In this document: one piece after another, positions 26,879 to 35,146 of the stretch | How positions within the stretch are numbered: the first letter of the stretch is position 1 | Layout: each line of letters opens with the position of its first letter | Assembly (NCBI RefSeq): GCF_001894785.1 | Contig: NZ_BCWW01000001.1 | Coordinates: 1 to 64,000 of the forward strand | DNA: 64,000 nucleotides | Source of the DNA: Rhodococcoides fascians NBRC 12155 = LMG 3623 | GTDB taxonomy: Bacteria > Actinomycetota > Actinomycetes > Mycobacteriales > Mycobacteriaceae | Reading direction: 5' to 3' | Notes under the pieces: model-generated | The model's database searches: none | What the model saw: the letters and a program-made list of their open reading frames with translations, nothing else | Told to the model about the DNA's origin: nothing | Translations under genes and position numbers: made by a program

Positions 26879-27565
26879 GTGAACACCACTCCCCTCACCG
26901 TCGTCTCGCCCGACGGCACCGCCCGCGGCGGCGTCATCGTCATCCAAGAAGCCTTCGGGGTCACCGACCACATCGTCGACGTCTGCAATCGGGTCGCGGC
27001 CGCAGGCTGGGTAGCCGTGGCTCCGCATCTGTTCCACCGGCAGGAGGGTGTGAGCGTGCTCGACTACTCGGACATGGATTCCGCCATGGCGGCCATTGGG
27101 AAACTCGAGGCGGACGAGGTGGACTCCGACGTGGACGCGGCGGCGAGTGCGCTGGCCGAACTGGGGTTCGAGCCCTCGTCCATCGCAATCGTCGGTTTCT
27201 GCATGGGCGGGACCGTGGCCTTCCACACCGCGGTTCGACGGCAACTCGGTGCGGCCGCCACGTTCTACGGTGGCGGAATCACGAAGGGCCGCTTCGGTTA
27301 TCCCGCGATGGCCTCGGTGGGCGACGCCCTCCAGACACCGTGGCACGGCTTCTTCGGAGATCTGGACGAGGGCATTCCGTTCCAGGACGTCGAGACACTG
27401 CGGGAGATCACCGCCACGGCACCGGTCGGCACCGAGATCACCCGATACCCCCACGGCAAGCACGGCTTTCACTGCGACGACCGCCCTGCCGTGTTCGATG
27501 CCGCAGCCGCAGGCGACGCGTGGACCAAGACCCTCGAGTGGTTCGACGCGCATGTCGCACGCTGA
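26879..27565 (+). CDS. dienelactone hydrolase family protein
   Basis: 228 residues, family length. The DLH fold shows VIVIQEAFGVTDHI, the cysteine nucleophile in VGFCMGGTVAFH (Cys108), the acid in GFFGDLDEGIPF and the histidine in KHGFHCDDRP. The family hydrolyses dienelactones and related esters in aromatic degradation. The start is GTG at 26879, where the family N-terminus begins; a longer frame upstream is antisense to the quinone oxidoreductase. It overlaps the amidohydrolase gene by 14 nt. Confidence 0.9.
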   Translation: MNTTPLTVVSPDGTARGGVIVIQEAFGVTDHIVDVCNRVAAAGWVAVAPHLFHRQEGVSVLDYSDMDSAMAAIGKLEADEVDSDVDAAASALAELGFEPSSIAIVGFCMGGTVAFHTAVRRQLGAAATFYGGGITKGRFGYPAMASVGDALQTPWHGFFGDLDEGIPFQDVETLREITATAPVGTEITRYPHGKHGFHCDDRPAVFDAAAAGDAWTKTLEWFDAHVAR

Positions 27566-28460
27566 GCACCCTCGCTCCGACGCCGAACTGGCGGAGGAGA
27601 CCGAACGCATCGTCGCGTTCTGGACCGAGCTCGCGCTGCCCGGCCTGATCGACGTCCACACGCACTTCATGCCGAAGAACGTGATGGACAAGGTATGGAG
27701 TTACTTCGACAGCGCAGGCCCGCTGACGGGCAGCGTCTGGCCCATCTCGTACCGCTTCGCCGAAGACCGACGGCTGCAGGTGATTCGAGGGTTCGGCGTG
27801 CGGCGATTCACGTCGATGATCTACCCGCACAAACCTGCGATGGCGGCCTGGCTGAACTCCTGGGGTGCCGACTTCGCGGCTCGCACCCCCGATTGCCTGC
27901 AGACTGCGACGTTCTATCCCGAGGACGGAGCCACGCAGTACGTCGAGCAGGCGGTGACGAACGGAACCCGAATCTTCAAGTCGCACATCCAGGTCGGGAA
28001 CTACTCGCCCAACGACCCGCTGCTCGACGGCGTCTGGGGCACCATTTCGGATGCGCAGATTCCGGTGGTCATCCACTGCGGCTCCGGACCGGCACCCGGC
28101 TCCTATACCGGCCCCGAGCCGATCGCCGCTCTGCTGCAGCGGTTTCCGACGCTACCGCTGATCGTCGCGCACATGGGCATGCCCGAGTACGTCGACTTTC
28201 TCGATCTGGCCGATCGATACGAGAACGTACGTCTGGACACCACCATGGCCTTCACGGATTTCTCCGAAGCCGCTGCGCCGTTTCCCCGGCACGAGATGCC
28301 GCGCCTGCTGGACCTCCAGGATCGCATTCTGTTCGGGAGCGACTTCCCGAATATCCCGTACCCCTACCTGGACGCGCTGCAGGCGGTGAGCCGTCTCGGA
28401 CTCGGTGACGAGTGGGTCCGCGCCGTGTGCTGGAGCAACGGCACGGCCCTGTTCGGCTGA
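27552..28460 (+). CDS. amidohydrolase-2 family metal hydrolase
   Basis: 302 residues. The metal-binding HxH is in DVHTHFMP, further ligands appear at VVIHCGSGP and IVAHMGMPEY, and the conserved Asp in FGSDFPNIPYPY. This family includes aminocarboxymuconate-semialdehyde and related decarboxylases as well as hydrolases. ATG at 27552 lies inside the 3' end of the dienelactone hydrolase gene, a 14-nt overlap that suggests coupled translation and a shared pathway, perhaps degradation of an aromatic or lactone. Confidence 0.9.
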   Translation: MSHAEHPRSDAELAEETERIVAFWTELALPGLIDVHTHFMPKNVMDKVWSYFDSAGPLTGSVWPISYRFAEDRRLQVIRGFGVRRFTSMIYPHKPAMAAWLNSWGADFAARTPDCLQTATFYPEDGATQYVEQAVTNGTRIFKSHIQVGNYSPNDPLLDGVWGTISDAQIPVVIHCGSGPAPGSYTGPEPIAALLQRFPTLPLIVAHMGMPEYVDFLDLADRYENVRLDTTMAFTDFSEAAAPFPRHEMPRLLDLQDRILFGSDFPNIPYPYLDALQAVSRLGLGDEWVRAVCWSNGTALFG

Positions 28461-28476
28461 GTCCCGTTCGCGGGTC

Positions 28477-29325
28477 TCAGCCCACCCAGAATTCGGCGAT
28501 ACGCTCGGCGATGGCGGTGCCCTGCGCCCGGCCCGCTATTGCCGCCGCTGCGCGCACGGCGATGTCGGTGGGGTCGGGTCCGATCGCAGCCGACGAATCC
28601 GCGTCGGGAACGATCACTTCCACCTTCGAGCCGCCCTTGACCAATTTTCCCCGTTCGACCTCGAAGGGGTCGCCTTCCAGGTCGAGTGCGCCGACCTTGA
28701 GCACCAGCACCTTCTCGAAACCCACCGCCAGATCGGCGTTCTCGCTCGCACGGATACCGCCATCGACGTAGCGGTGATCGCCGATCGTCACCGGCGGCCA
28801 CATGCCCGGGATCGCGCAACTCGCGGCCACGGCATCGATCAGCTCGACGCCCGATCCCCGGTCCAGTACTCGATGGCGCCCCGTCAGGGCGTCCACGGTG
28901 ACGATCCGCAGATCACGGTCGGGCCACGAGTGCGTCGTCAGTCGACGGGCGATGATGGCTCGTCGTTCCCGTTCGCTGATCGTCGCTGTCGCCAGAGCTT
29001 CGGCACCGATGCGCCTGCGGGTGTCCAGCGCACTGCCGTCCGAGTTCTGGGCTGCTCGGGCCAACATGGTGACGAGCTCGTCGATGGTGGCCTCGGCGTG
29101 TGGCTCGTTGTCCTGCTTCGACTCGTCCGCCTGACGCTCGAAGAACTCCGACACCGGGGTGCCGCTCGAGATCTGAGCGGCCACCGAAGAACCGGCCGAC
29201 GTTCCGAGCAACATCTCGGCGTCGCTGACATCGGCCCCGGCCTCGGCCAGTCCCAGAAGGACGCCTGTCTGCCACGCAATGCCCGCTACACCGCCGCCGC
29301 CCAATACGAGCGCTCGTCTGGCCAT
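28477..29325 (-). CDS. patatin-like phospholipase
   Basis: 282 residues. The glycine-rich oxyanion segment LVLGGGGVAGIAWQ is at residues 7-18, the nucleophile motif GTSAG with Ser43, and the catalytic Asp in DGGIRASENADL. Patatins deacylate phospholipids or other acyl esters, often at the membrane or after secretion; no signal peptide is visible. It is 30 nt upstream of nothing on its strand but lies next to a monoglyceride lipase, so acyl-lipid turnover is the theme of this region. Confidence 0.9.
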   Translation of the reverse strand: MARRALVLGGGGVAGIAWQTGVLLGLAEAGADVSDAEMLLGTSAGSSVAAQISSGTPVSEFFERQADESKQDNEPHAEATIDELVTMLARAAQNSDGSALDTRRRIGAEALATATISERERRAIIARRLTTHSWPDRDLRIVTVDALTGRHRVLDRGSGVELIDAVAASCAIPGMWPPVTIGDHRYVDGGIRASENADLAVGFEKVLVLKVGALDLEGDPFEVERGKLVKGGSKVEVIVPDADSSAAIGPDPTDIAVRAAAAIAGRAQGTAIAERIAEFWVG

Positions 29326-29355
29326 GGTCGTAACCCCGTTCTTCCGCTGGACCCG

Positions 29356-30222
29356 TCAGGAACTTACAGCCCCGCCGCCGACCCGCGGACGTAACCACGT
29401 GATCAGGTCGTCGAGCACGCGTTCCTGCTCCGGCTCGTTGAAGACTTCGTGGAACAGCCCGTCGTAGGTTTTCAAGGTCAGGTCCTCGGATCCCGCCAGC
29501 TCGGCGATCAGTTCGCTGCCCGAGACGTCGGCCAAGCGGTCCGCGGTTCCGTGCTGCAGCAACACCGGAATGGTCAGCGACGGCAATCTGGCGGGATACG
29601 TACGACTCTCCTGCAACAGTGCTGCCGCGAGACCGGCCGTGACGCTGCCGTGATAGCCCAGCGGATCGGCGACATAGGCGTCGACGACGGCCTTGTCGCG
29701 GGAGACGTCGTTGGGGTCGAGTTTCAGAACCGGCAGCGACGGCAGGAACCTGCCGAGTACTGCACCCACCGCGACCAACGCTTTCGGCTGGCCCACGGAC
29801 GGGTTGACCGCAGGCCCGGACAGCATCAGTGCGTCCAGATCACCCTGATGGTCCAGGGCGTAGGACAGTGCGATGGCACCGCCCATGCTGTGTCCGAGGA
29901 GGAAGGTGCGGCTGCCGGGGTGCTCGTCAGCCGCGATCGAGAACAGTGTGTGCAAGTCGTCGGTGAAGTCCGACCATTTCGCCAAAGAGACTCGCTTGCC
30001 GCCGGATCGCCCGTGCCCGCGGTGGTCGGGTGCGTAGACGACGAGGCCGAGCGAGCCGAGCCGCTCGATCACGTGTCGGTACCGTCCTGCGTGCTCGGCC
30101 AGGCCGTGGGCCAGCACCAGAACGCCGGTAGGCGGATTATCGGCGGCGACGTCCGGGGTCCAGACGTCGTAGACGATACGAGTTCCGTGTACCCCGGCGA
30201 ACGACGACTCGACATGCTGCAT
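29356..30222 (-). CDS. monoacylglycerol lipase-type alpha/beta hydrolase
   Basis: 288 residues, very like actinobacterial monoacylglycerol lipases (Rv0183 type). Motifs: VLAHGLAEHAGRYRHVIERL, DHRGHGRSGGKR, nucleophile GHSMGGAI (Ser112), acid near HGTADRLADVSGSE, and histidine in GLFHEVFNEPE. Releases fatty acid from monoglycerides. The ATG at 30222 (MQHVESS) is preferred to the ATG at 30237 because of a GGTGA 4 nt upstream and the family start. It is followed by the patatin gene on the same strand after 30 nt, so both are probably transcribed together. Confidence 0.9.
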   Translation of the reverse strand: MQHVESSFAGVHGTRIVYDVWTPDVAADNPPTGVLVLAHGLAEHAGRYRHVIERLGSLGLVVYAPDHRGHGRSGGKRVSLAKWSDFTDDLHTLFSIAADEHPGSRTFLLGHSMGGAIALSYALDHQGDLDALMLSGPAVNPSVGQPKALVAVGAVLGRFLPSLPVLKLDPNDVSRDKAVVDAYVADPLGYHGSVTAGLAAALLQESRTYPARLPSLTIPVLLQHGTADRLADVSGSELIAELAGSEDLTLKTYDGLFHEVFNEPEQERVLDDLITWLRPRVGGGAVSS

Positions 30223-30389
30223 TCGGTCACCGTACAAGGACCGCGACGCCTTCGACGGCCCATCGCTCGAACCCCACAGATTCGTCTAGGTAACTATCCT
30301 CAGAGGCGTGGCGATGTACTTGTGACAGACCACCACCGCACCCCCTCGTACCGCGTGGGCAGCCTCGAAGATCAGGAGTGAGTTCACGC

Positions 30390-31571
30390 ATGCCCGACAA
30401 CCACGCCGCAGGGGCCTCGCCGACGTGGCGCGATCCCAAGCGTTATCTCTGGCCGCTCGGCCTGACGATTCCGCTGAGCCCGTTCCTGGCGTGGGGCTTG
30501 GTGACACTCCTCGGACCCGGCGCATTCTGGGCACTCGGGCTGATGATCATGGGCATCGCGCTGCCGTTGGTCGACAAGTTCGCGGGCGTCGATCGCAGCA
30601 ATCCACCCGACGAGGCTCTCGCAGCACTCGACAAGGACAAGTACTACCGGTGGTGCGTCTACCTCTTCCTCCCGCTGCAGTACGCCGGACTCGTGGCCGC
30701 GTGTTACCTGTGGGCCCACGGCCCACTCGGCACACCGGAGAGGATCGGTCTGGCCGTCACCGTGGGCGTGGTCGGCGGCGTCGGCATCAATGCCGCGCAC
30801 GAACTGGGGCACAAGCGCGAGAACGTCGAGCGGTGGCTCTCCAAAGTCACTCTGGCGCAGACGCTGTACGGCCACTTCTACGTCGAGCACAACCACGGCC
30901 ACCATCTGCGCGTCGCCACCCCCGAGGATCCGGCGTCGGCGAAATTCGGTGAATCGTTCTGGAAGTTTCTGCCACGCACGATGATCCACGGTCTGCATTC
31001 GGCCTGGGATCTCGAAACCCGTCGACTCGCGCGGTCGGGCTCGTCACTGTGGACGCTGCGCAACAACCTTTTCAATGCGGCCGCGATGAGCATCGTTCTG
31101 TTCGGGGCACTGATCGCAGTGTTCGGTTGGATCGTGTTGCCGTACCTACTGATTCAAGCCGCCATCGCCATCGTCCTGTACGAGGCAGCGAACTACCTCG
31201 AGCACTACGGCCTGATGCGCACCAAGCGTCCGGACGGGCGCTACGCCAAACCCTCGCACCGGGACAGCTGGAACAGCGATCACCTGTGGAGCAACCTGTT
31301 TCTCTACCACCTGCAACGTCACAGCGACCATCACGCCAATCCGGTGCGCCGCTACCAAGCACTACGAACCGTCGACGAGTCCCCGCAACTCCCGGCCGGA
31401 TACGCGGTGATGATCTTCTGCGCGATGGTTCCGCCCTTGTGGCGCAAGGTGATGGATCAGCGCCTGATGGACTTCTACGACGGCGACCCGAGCCTCGTCA
31501 ACGTCGACCGCGCCGATCGCACAGCGGTCCGCCGCCTCGAGAAGCTGACCGGGGCGCGAGCGCAGTCGTAG
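30390..31571 (+). CDS. alkB: alkane 1-monooxygenase AlkB
   Basis: 393 residues, membrane di-iron hydroxylase that converts n-alkanes to 1-alkanols. Histidine boxes: HELGHK (about 137), EHNHGHH (about 166-172), NYLEHYG and LQRHSDHH (about 311), plus several membrane segments. ATG at 30390 was chosen over the in-frame GTG at 30378, which sits directly on the AGGAG. There is no rubredoxin or rubredoxin reductase beside it, unlike the main rhodococcal alk operon, so it is a solitary paralogue needing electrons from elsewhere. Convergent with the AAA ATPase gene, 10 nt apart. Confidence 0.95.
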   Translation: MPDNHAAGASPTWRDPKRYLWPLGLTIPLSPFLAWGLVTLLGPGAFWALGLMIMGIALPLVDKFAGVDRSNPPDEALAALDKDKYYRWCVYLFLPLQYAGLVAACYLWAHGPLGTPERIGLAVTVGVVGGVGINAAHELGHKRENVERWLSKVTLAQTLYGHFYVEHNHGHHLRVATPEDPASAKFGESFWKFLPRTMIHGLHSAWDLETRRLARSGSSLWTLRNNLFNAAAMSIVLFGALIAVFGWIVLPYLLIQAAIAIVLYEAANYLEHYGLMRTKRPDGRYAKPSHRDSWNSDHLWSNLFLYHLQRHSDHHANPVRRYQALRTVDESPQLPAGYAVMIFCAMVPPLWRKVMDQRLMDFYDGDPSLVNVDRADRTAVRRLEKLTGARAQS

Positions 31572-31581
31572 GGTCGACGCC

Positions 31582-32784
31582 TCAGACCGCGGCGGGCTCG
31601 TCGGTTTGCGCTCTCAGGTAGCGCCCGAAATGCGGCACGGTGAACGCGATCGTGCCGCGCTCGGCCGAGTAGATCAGGCCCTTCTTGATCAAGCCGTCGC
31701 GGGCAGGCGACAGCGATGCCGGCTTGCGTTTGAGCTCGGTGGCCACGGCCGAGGTCGGTACCGAACCGTCGTCCACCGACAGTTCGGCCATCGCGCGCAT
31801 GTATTCGCGTTCGGCGGGCGTCGCGCGTTCGTAGCGCGAACCGAAGAATCCGACGGCCAGTTCCTCCTCAGCCGTCGGAGCGGCAACGCGCACATCCTCG
31901 GCGGAAATCGGGCTGTCGGCGGCGAGATCCCAGGTCGCTTTGCCGTAGGCCTGCACGAAGTAGGGGTAGCCGTCGGCGGCTGCGTACAACGCGTCGAGTG
32001 CCTCGGGGGTGAATTCGACGTCCTCGCGGTCGGCCGGCGCGATCAACGCGAGATCTGCTGCGGCTCGCTCGAGCCTGCCGATTCGGTGGTAGCTGAACAG
32101 GCGCTCGGAGTAACTCTTGGATGCCGACAACACGGCCGGTAGGTGCGGTAGTCCGGCCCCGACGATGATCAGCGGCGCGGTGTCCTGACTGAGTTCGTGG
32201 CAGGCCGCGCACAGTGCGGAGATGTCTACGGGACCGAGGTCCTGCATCTCGTCGATGAAGATGGCGATACCCACACCCACGTCCCCGGCCAGAGCGGAAG
32301 CGTCGAGCAGCAGTTCGACGAGGTCGATCTCGATGTCGCCGGAGTCGGCGCGGCCGGTCTTCGCCGGGACGTCGATGCCCGGTTGCCACCGCTCGCGCAT
32401 CCCCTTGTCCGCGGTGGCGCGCAGCGCGAAGGCCTTGAGGACGCCGAGAAACTCGTCGACGCGTTCGGGGTCTCGATGCGAGGCCGCAATGCCGCGTACC
32501 GCCATGTGCAGCGCCGACGACAGGGGCCGGCGCAGTTCCTGGTCGGGGCGAGCCTCGATCTTGCCGGTGCCCCAACCGCGCGCGATGGCCGCGGATCGGA
32601 GGTGATTGAGCAGCACCGTCTTGCCGACGCCGCGCAGCCCAGTGAGCACGACGCTGCGTTCCGGCCTGCCGCGGGTGATGCGTTCGAGTACGACGTCGAA
32701 GGCGTCGAGCTGCTTCTTTCGACCGGCGAGCTCGGGTGGGCGCTGGCCTGCGCCGGGAGCGTAAGGGTTACGCACGGGGTCCAT
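31582..32784 (-). CDS. AAA-type ATP-binding protein
   Basis: 400 residues. Walker A GLRGVGKT (49-56), Walker B GIAIFIDEMQDL near 150, sensor region PLIIVGAGLPHLPAVL, and a C-terminal winged-helix-like part (EREYMRAMAELSVDDGSVPTSAVATEL). The layout is like Orc1/Cdc6-type and other STAND-like ATPases with a DNA-binding tail; the cellular role is unknown. ATG at 32784 is followed by MDPVRNPYAPGAGQRPPEL, a family-like start; the open frame to 33729 upstream is antisense to the LeuA-like gene and is rejected. Confidence 0.88.
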   Translation of the reverse strand: MDPVRNPYAPGAGQRPPELAGRKKQLDAFDVVLERITRGRPERSVVLTGLRGVGKTVLLNHLRSAAIARGWGTGKIEARPDQELRRPLSSALHMAVRGIAASHRDPERVDEFLGVLKAFALRATADKGMRERWQPGIDVPAKTGRADSGDIEIDLVELLLDASALAGDVGVGIAIFIDEMQDLGPVDISALCAACHELSQDTAPLIIVGAGLPHLPAVLSASKSYSERLFSYHRIGRLERAAADLALIAPADREDVEFTPEALDALYAAADGYPYFVQAYGKATWDLAADSPISAEDVRVAAPTAEEELAVGFFGSRYERATPAEREYMRAMAELSVDDGSVPTSAVATELKRKPASLSPARDGLIKKGLIYSAERGTIAFTVPHFGRYLRAQTDEPAAV

Positions 32785-32862
32785 GGGGCCAAAGTTACAA
32801 CGAATCGTGCGATATATGCGGACATCTAGCTCGTGTCCTAGAGATCCGTATTCGTTCGATAC

Positions 32863-32892
32863 TTGCGGGACGCCCGAGGCCGGGGCTACTGT
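32863..32892 (+). promoter_or_regulatory. promoter of the LeuA-like gene, giving a leaderless peptide ORF
   Basis: -35 TTGCGG (32863-32868), 18-nt spacer, -10 TACTGT (32887-32892). The expected start of transcription is at or next to the GTG at 32900, so the leader peptide would be translated from a leaderless mRNA, a common situation in actinobacteria. Confidence 0.6.
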
Positions 32893-32899
32893 CGGCTCC

Positions 32900-32941
32900 G
32901 TGAAGCGCATTCTCGTAGTACGCCGCCGTAGCGGGGTCTGA
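32900..32941 (+). CDS. putative leader peptide VKRILVVRRRSGV
   Basis: A 13-codon reading frame, GTG to TGA, too short for standard gene finders. It encodes Ile-Leu-Val-Val in a row followed by three Arg. There is no Shine-Dalgarno sequence, but the promoter -10 lies 7 nt upstream, consistent with leaderless translation. Two competing hairpins start inside its last codons. Consecutive branched-chain codons before alternative hairpins are the hallmark of attenuators of branched-chain amino-acid genes, and the gene downstream has a leucine-regulatory fold. Confidence 0.6.
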   Translation: MKRILVVRRRSGV

Positions 32942-32968
32942 TTCGGACCGACCCCTCGCTGCGGGTCG
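32930..32968 (+). promoter_or_regulatory. candidate attenuator: two mutually exclusive hairpins
   Basis: Hairpin 1: AGCGGGGTC (32930-32938) with GACCCCTCGCT (32950-32960), with a 2-nt bulge. Hairpin 2: CGACCC (32949-32954) with GGGTCG (32963-32968). Both need 32949-32954, so only one can form. Hairpin 1 begins within the last codons of the leader peptide, so ribosome position can select between them. Confidence 0.5.
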
Positions 32969-33013
32969 TCGTGCTCTCTCGGTCCTCCCTTCACATTCGC
33001 CAGGACCACCCTC

Positions 33014-33481
33014 ATGAATTCACTTGCTTCCACTTTCGCCACAGATCCGTTCCATGCCCGCTTCGGCTGCGCCCTGCCGCGCACGATGCGCGACGAGATC
33101 TCCGGGCAACACCTGTCGTGGACGGCCTTCGTCGACCGCTTCTCGCCCACCACCGGGCCTCTCCGGCTGGGCTCCTGGTCCGGCACTGGGTCCACCGGGG
33201 GCAAGATGACGTTCGACGCCACCTTCGGAATCGGTGACACCATCTTCGCTTGTGCCGCAACAACATACGGACCGATCGAGGCGTTGACGTCGATGCTCCA
33301 CGACGCCGGATTCCGCATCGAGATCCTCTCGTTCCACCAACAGCGCATCGGCGACGAGACCGCCACCTTCGTCCTGGCCGAGCACGACGGTCGCCGCGAA
33401 TGGTCGATGTCCATCGAGCTCGACGCCACCCTGTCGTCGATCCGGGCCATCATCGCCGGGGCCAATCTGCTGCATCGATAG
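33014..33481 (+). CDS. stand-alone LeuA regulatory (allosteric/dimerisation) domain-like protein
   Basis: 155 residues. The C-terminal two thirds follow the leucine-binding regulatory domain of 2-isopropylmalate synthase: YGPIEALTSMLHDAGFRIEIL, then SFHQQRIGDETATFVLAEHDG, then WSMSIELDATLSSIRAIIAGAN, compared with the LeuA pattern of a GPxxA helix, a strand pair and a closing helix. The TIM-barrel catalytic domain is absent, so it cannot make isopropylmalate. Such proteins are often mislabelled homocitrate synthase. It may sense leucine or modulate LeuA. ATG at 33014 is 72 nt after the leader peptide. Confidence 0.75.
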   Translation: MNSLASTFATDPFHARFGCALPRTMRDEISGQHLSWTAFVDRFSPTTGPLRLGSWSGTGSTGGKMTFDATFGIGDTIFACAATTYGPIEALTSMLHDAGFRIEILSFHQQRIGDETATFVLAEHDGRREWSMSIELDATLSSIRAIIAGANLLHR

Positions 33482-33579
33482 CTGCCGCCGACGCCGCGAA
33501 CTCGAAGTTGGGGACGAAAATCCGTCGGAATGTGTCCATAACGTCGAGTTCGTCGTCGGTGTCGGTAGCGCAATCTTCG

Positions 33580-33605
33580 CCTCTCTAGTATCGGCACAAG
33601 AGAGG
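33580..33605 (-). terminator. hairpin between convergent genes
   Basis: CCTCTCT (33580-33586) and AGAGAGG (33599-33605) form a 7-bp stem with a 12-nt loop, 11 nt past the stop of the 171-aa gene on the minus strand. No U tract. A longer imperfect stem (33498-33505 with 33544-33551) may serve the LeuA-like gene. Confidence 0.4.
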
Positions 33606-33616
33606 GGAATATCTTG

Positions 33617-34132
33617 CTAGGGCATCTCCACCGTCTGCGCGCGGTGAATCTCGGCGAGTGCGCGGCGCACATACGTCTCGGCGCGGCTTCGCCGAACTGC
33701 GAGCAGATCCGCCACCACCAACAGGGCATGCGCAGGCCGCGGCCGCGAACGTGATTGTTCGTCGACGTCCGTCACACCCAGCGCGCCGGTGAGCACTTCG
33801 ACGAATCCGGCGATGTCCACGCTCGGAAGCCAGTCGGCTCCGCGGACGGTTCGGCCGAGTACTTCCTGGACGTTCTCCCCCGTCAAGCCATCGCTGTATA
33901 CCTCTTCGAGCAAACTCCGTACCATCTCCGCATGCACGTTCCCGGCCTTGGCCGCGTCCGAGCGGTCCAACAGTTCGACGGCCTCGTCGAACGCGATCGG
34001 ATCCTGCGCCACGACAGCAGCAAGGGCATCGACTGTGGCGTCCGCGATTCGACGCACATCGACGGGCCACTCGGTGGGCCAGGCCACGGGCGCCCTGCTC
34101 GGGGGAACAGCCGCTGGGGAGGGGTCGGTCAT
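33617..34132 (-). CDS. hypothetical protein (171 aa)
   Basis: I do not recognise this protein. It is acidic and mostly helical, with no membrane segment, signal peptide or obvious helix-turn-helix; the middle reads NVHAEMVRSLLEEVYSDGLTGENVQEVLG. ATG at 34132. It diverges from the di-iron-type operon at 34247 with 114 nt between starts, where a palindrome and a -10 box lie. A regulatory or accessory role for that operon is possible but nothing in the sequence shows it. Confidence 0.6.
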   Translation of the reverse strand: MTDPSPAAVPPSRAPVAWPTEWPVDVRRIADATVDALAAVVAQDPIAFDEAVELLDRSDAAKAGNVHAEMVRSLLEEVYSDGLTGENVQEVLGRTVRGADWLPSVDIAGFVEVLTGALGVTDVDEQSRSRPRPAHALLVVADLLAVRRSRAETYVRRALAEIHRAQTVEMP

Positions 34133-34169
34133 CGCACAAGTCTCTCACTGTCTACCGACATGGTTCCTT

Positions 34170-34193
34170 TTACATGTAACCGGTGTTTATACT
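34170..34193 (+). promoter_or_regulatory. palindrome and -10 box of the 34.2-37.2 kb operon
   Basis: TTACATGTAA (34170-34179) is a perfect 10-bp palindrome immediately upstream of a strong -10 TATACT (34188-34193). The palindrome occupies the -35/-10 spacer, where a repressor would block transcription. The AT-rich stretch stands out in this genome. Confidence 0.55.
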
Positions 34194-34246
34194 AAGTCGC
34201 GCACTGTGGCATCGGCCACATCGTGGACGTGGAGGAGGTCGACTCG

Positions 34247-35146
34247 ATGAACGAGCGCAACGCCGTCGCATCGGATCCGGGCGAAGTGATGCTTCAGGCC
34301 AGGAACGTCAAGTTCGACTGGAGCGATCTGCCGATGCACTGGGTGCCCGGCGATCCGTACACCACGCACGTCCTCAACGTGCTGCATCTACTACTCCCGG
34401 CCGGCGAGCACTGGTTCGTCGACACGTTCAAAGAGGCCCTGCCCTACATCGACGACGAGAAGCTGCGCGACGACGTCATCGGCTTCATCGGGCAGGAAGC
34501 CGTACACGCCGAGGCTCACACCGGCGTCCTCGTGCATCTGCAGAACAACGGACTCGACCCCACTCCGTTCACCGATCAGATGGAATGGGCCTTCGGCAAG
34601 GTCCTCGGATCGGATTCGGTGACGAGTCTGCGATCGAAGAACAACCTCGTCGAGCGGCTGGCCCTCATCGCGGCCATCGAGCACGTGACGGCGTTCCTCG
34701 GTGATTGGGTACTCAATGCCGACGGTCTCGACCGCGCCGGCATCCATCCGACGATGCTCGATCTGCTGCGGTGGCACGGTGCCGAGGAAGTGGAACACCG
34801 CTCGGTCGCGTACGACACCCTTCGTTACTTCGACAAGCGCGAGGTACGTCGCCTGCGCACGTTCGTCGTGGTCGTTCCGTTGATGGGCTACATCTGGATG
34901 CGCGGCATCATCTTCCTGATGAAGAACGACCCCGAGCTGCAGAGTGCCCCGAAGTCGGTCCGCAAGCCCCGTTCTGCCCTGTGGCGCAAGTCGGTTCGCC
35001 GCGGCACTCTGCCGGCGCTGACGCACGTCGGCCGCAGTATGTCTCGCTACCTGAAGAAGTCGTATCACCCGAGCCAGGAAGGCTCGACAGCTCAGGCCGT
35101 GCGCTACCTGGCATCGTCCCCGGCCGCGCAGGCTGCGGCGCGGTGA
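34247..35146 (+). CDS. PF10118-type 'metal-dependent hydrolase' with a ferritin-like di-iron signature
   Basis: 299 residues, start ATG at 34247 with GGAGGAGG 8 nt upstream. Annotated families of this type are called predicted metal-dependent hydrolases, but the sequence shows four carboxylate helices: Glu54 (GEHWF), Glu84-x-x-His87 (GQEAVHAEAH), Glu145 (IEHVTAF) and Glu181-x-x-His184 (EEVEHR). The spacing of about 30 and 36 between paired helices matches di-iron carboxylate proteins. The stop overlaps the GTG of a ferredoxin-type reductase by 4 nt, and an epoxide hydrolase follows. Oxygen activation is therefore more likely than hydrolysis; this is inference. Confidence 0.82.
   Translation: MNERNAVASDPGEVMLQARNVKFDWSDLPMHWVPGDPYTTHVLNVLHLLLPAGEHWFVDTFKEALPYIDDEKLRDDVIGFIGQEAVHAEAHTGVLVHLQNNGLDPTPFTDQMEWAFGKVLGSDSVTSLRSKNNLVERLALIAAIEHVTAFLGDWVLNADGLDRAGIHPTMLDLLRWHGAEEVEHRSVAYDTLRYFDKREVRRLRTFVVVVPLMGYIWMRGIIFLMKNDPELQSAPKSVRKPRSALWRKSVRRGTLPALTHVGRSMSRYLKKSYHPSQEGSTAQAVRYLASSPAAQAAAR

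Noticed and set aside
32785-33729. Upstream extension of the AAA ATPase frame
   Set aside because: It covers the leader, the LeuA-like gene and the gap on the other strand, and has no recognisable domain.
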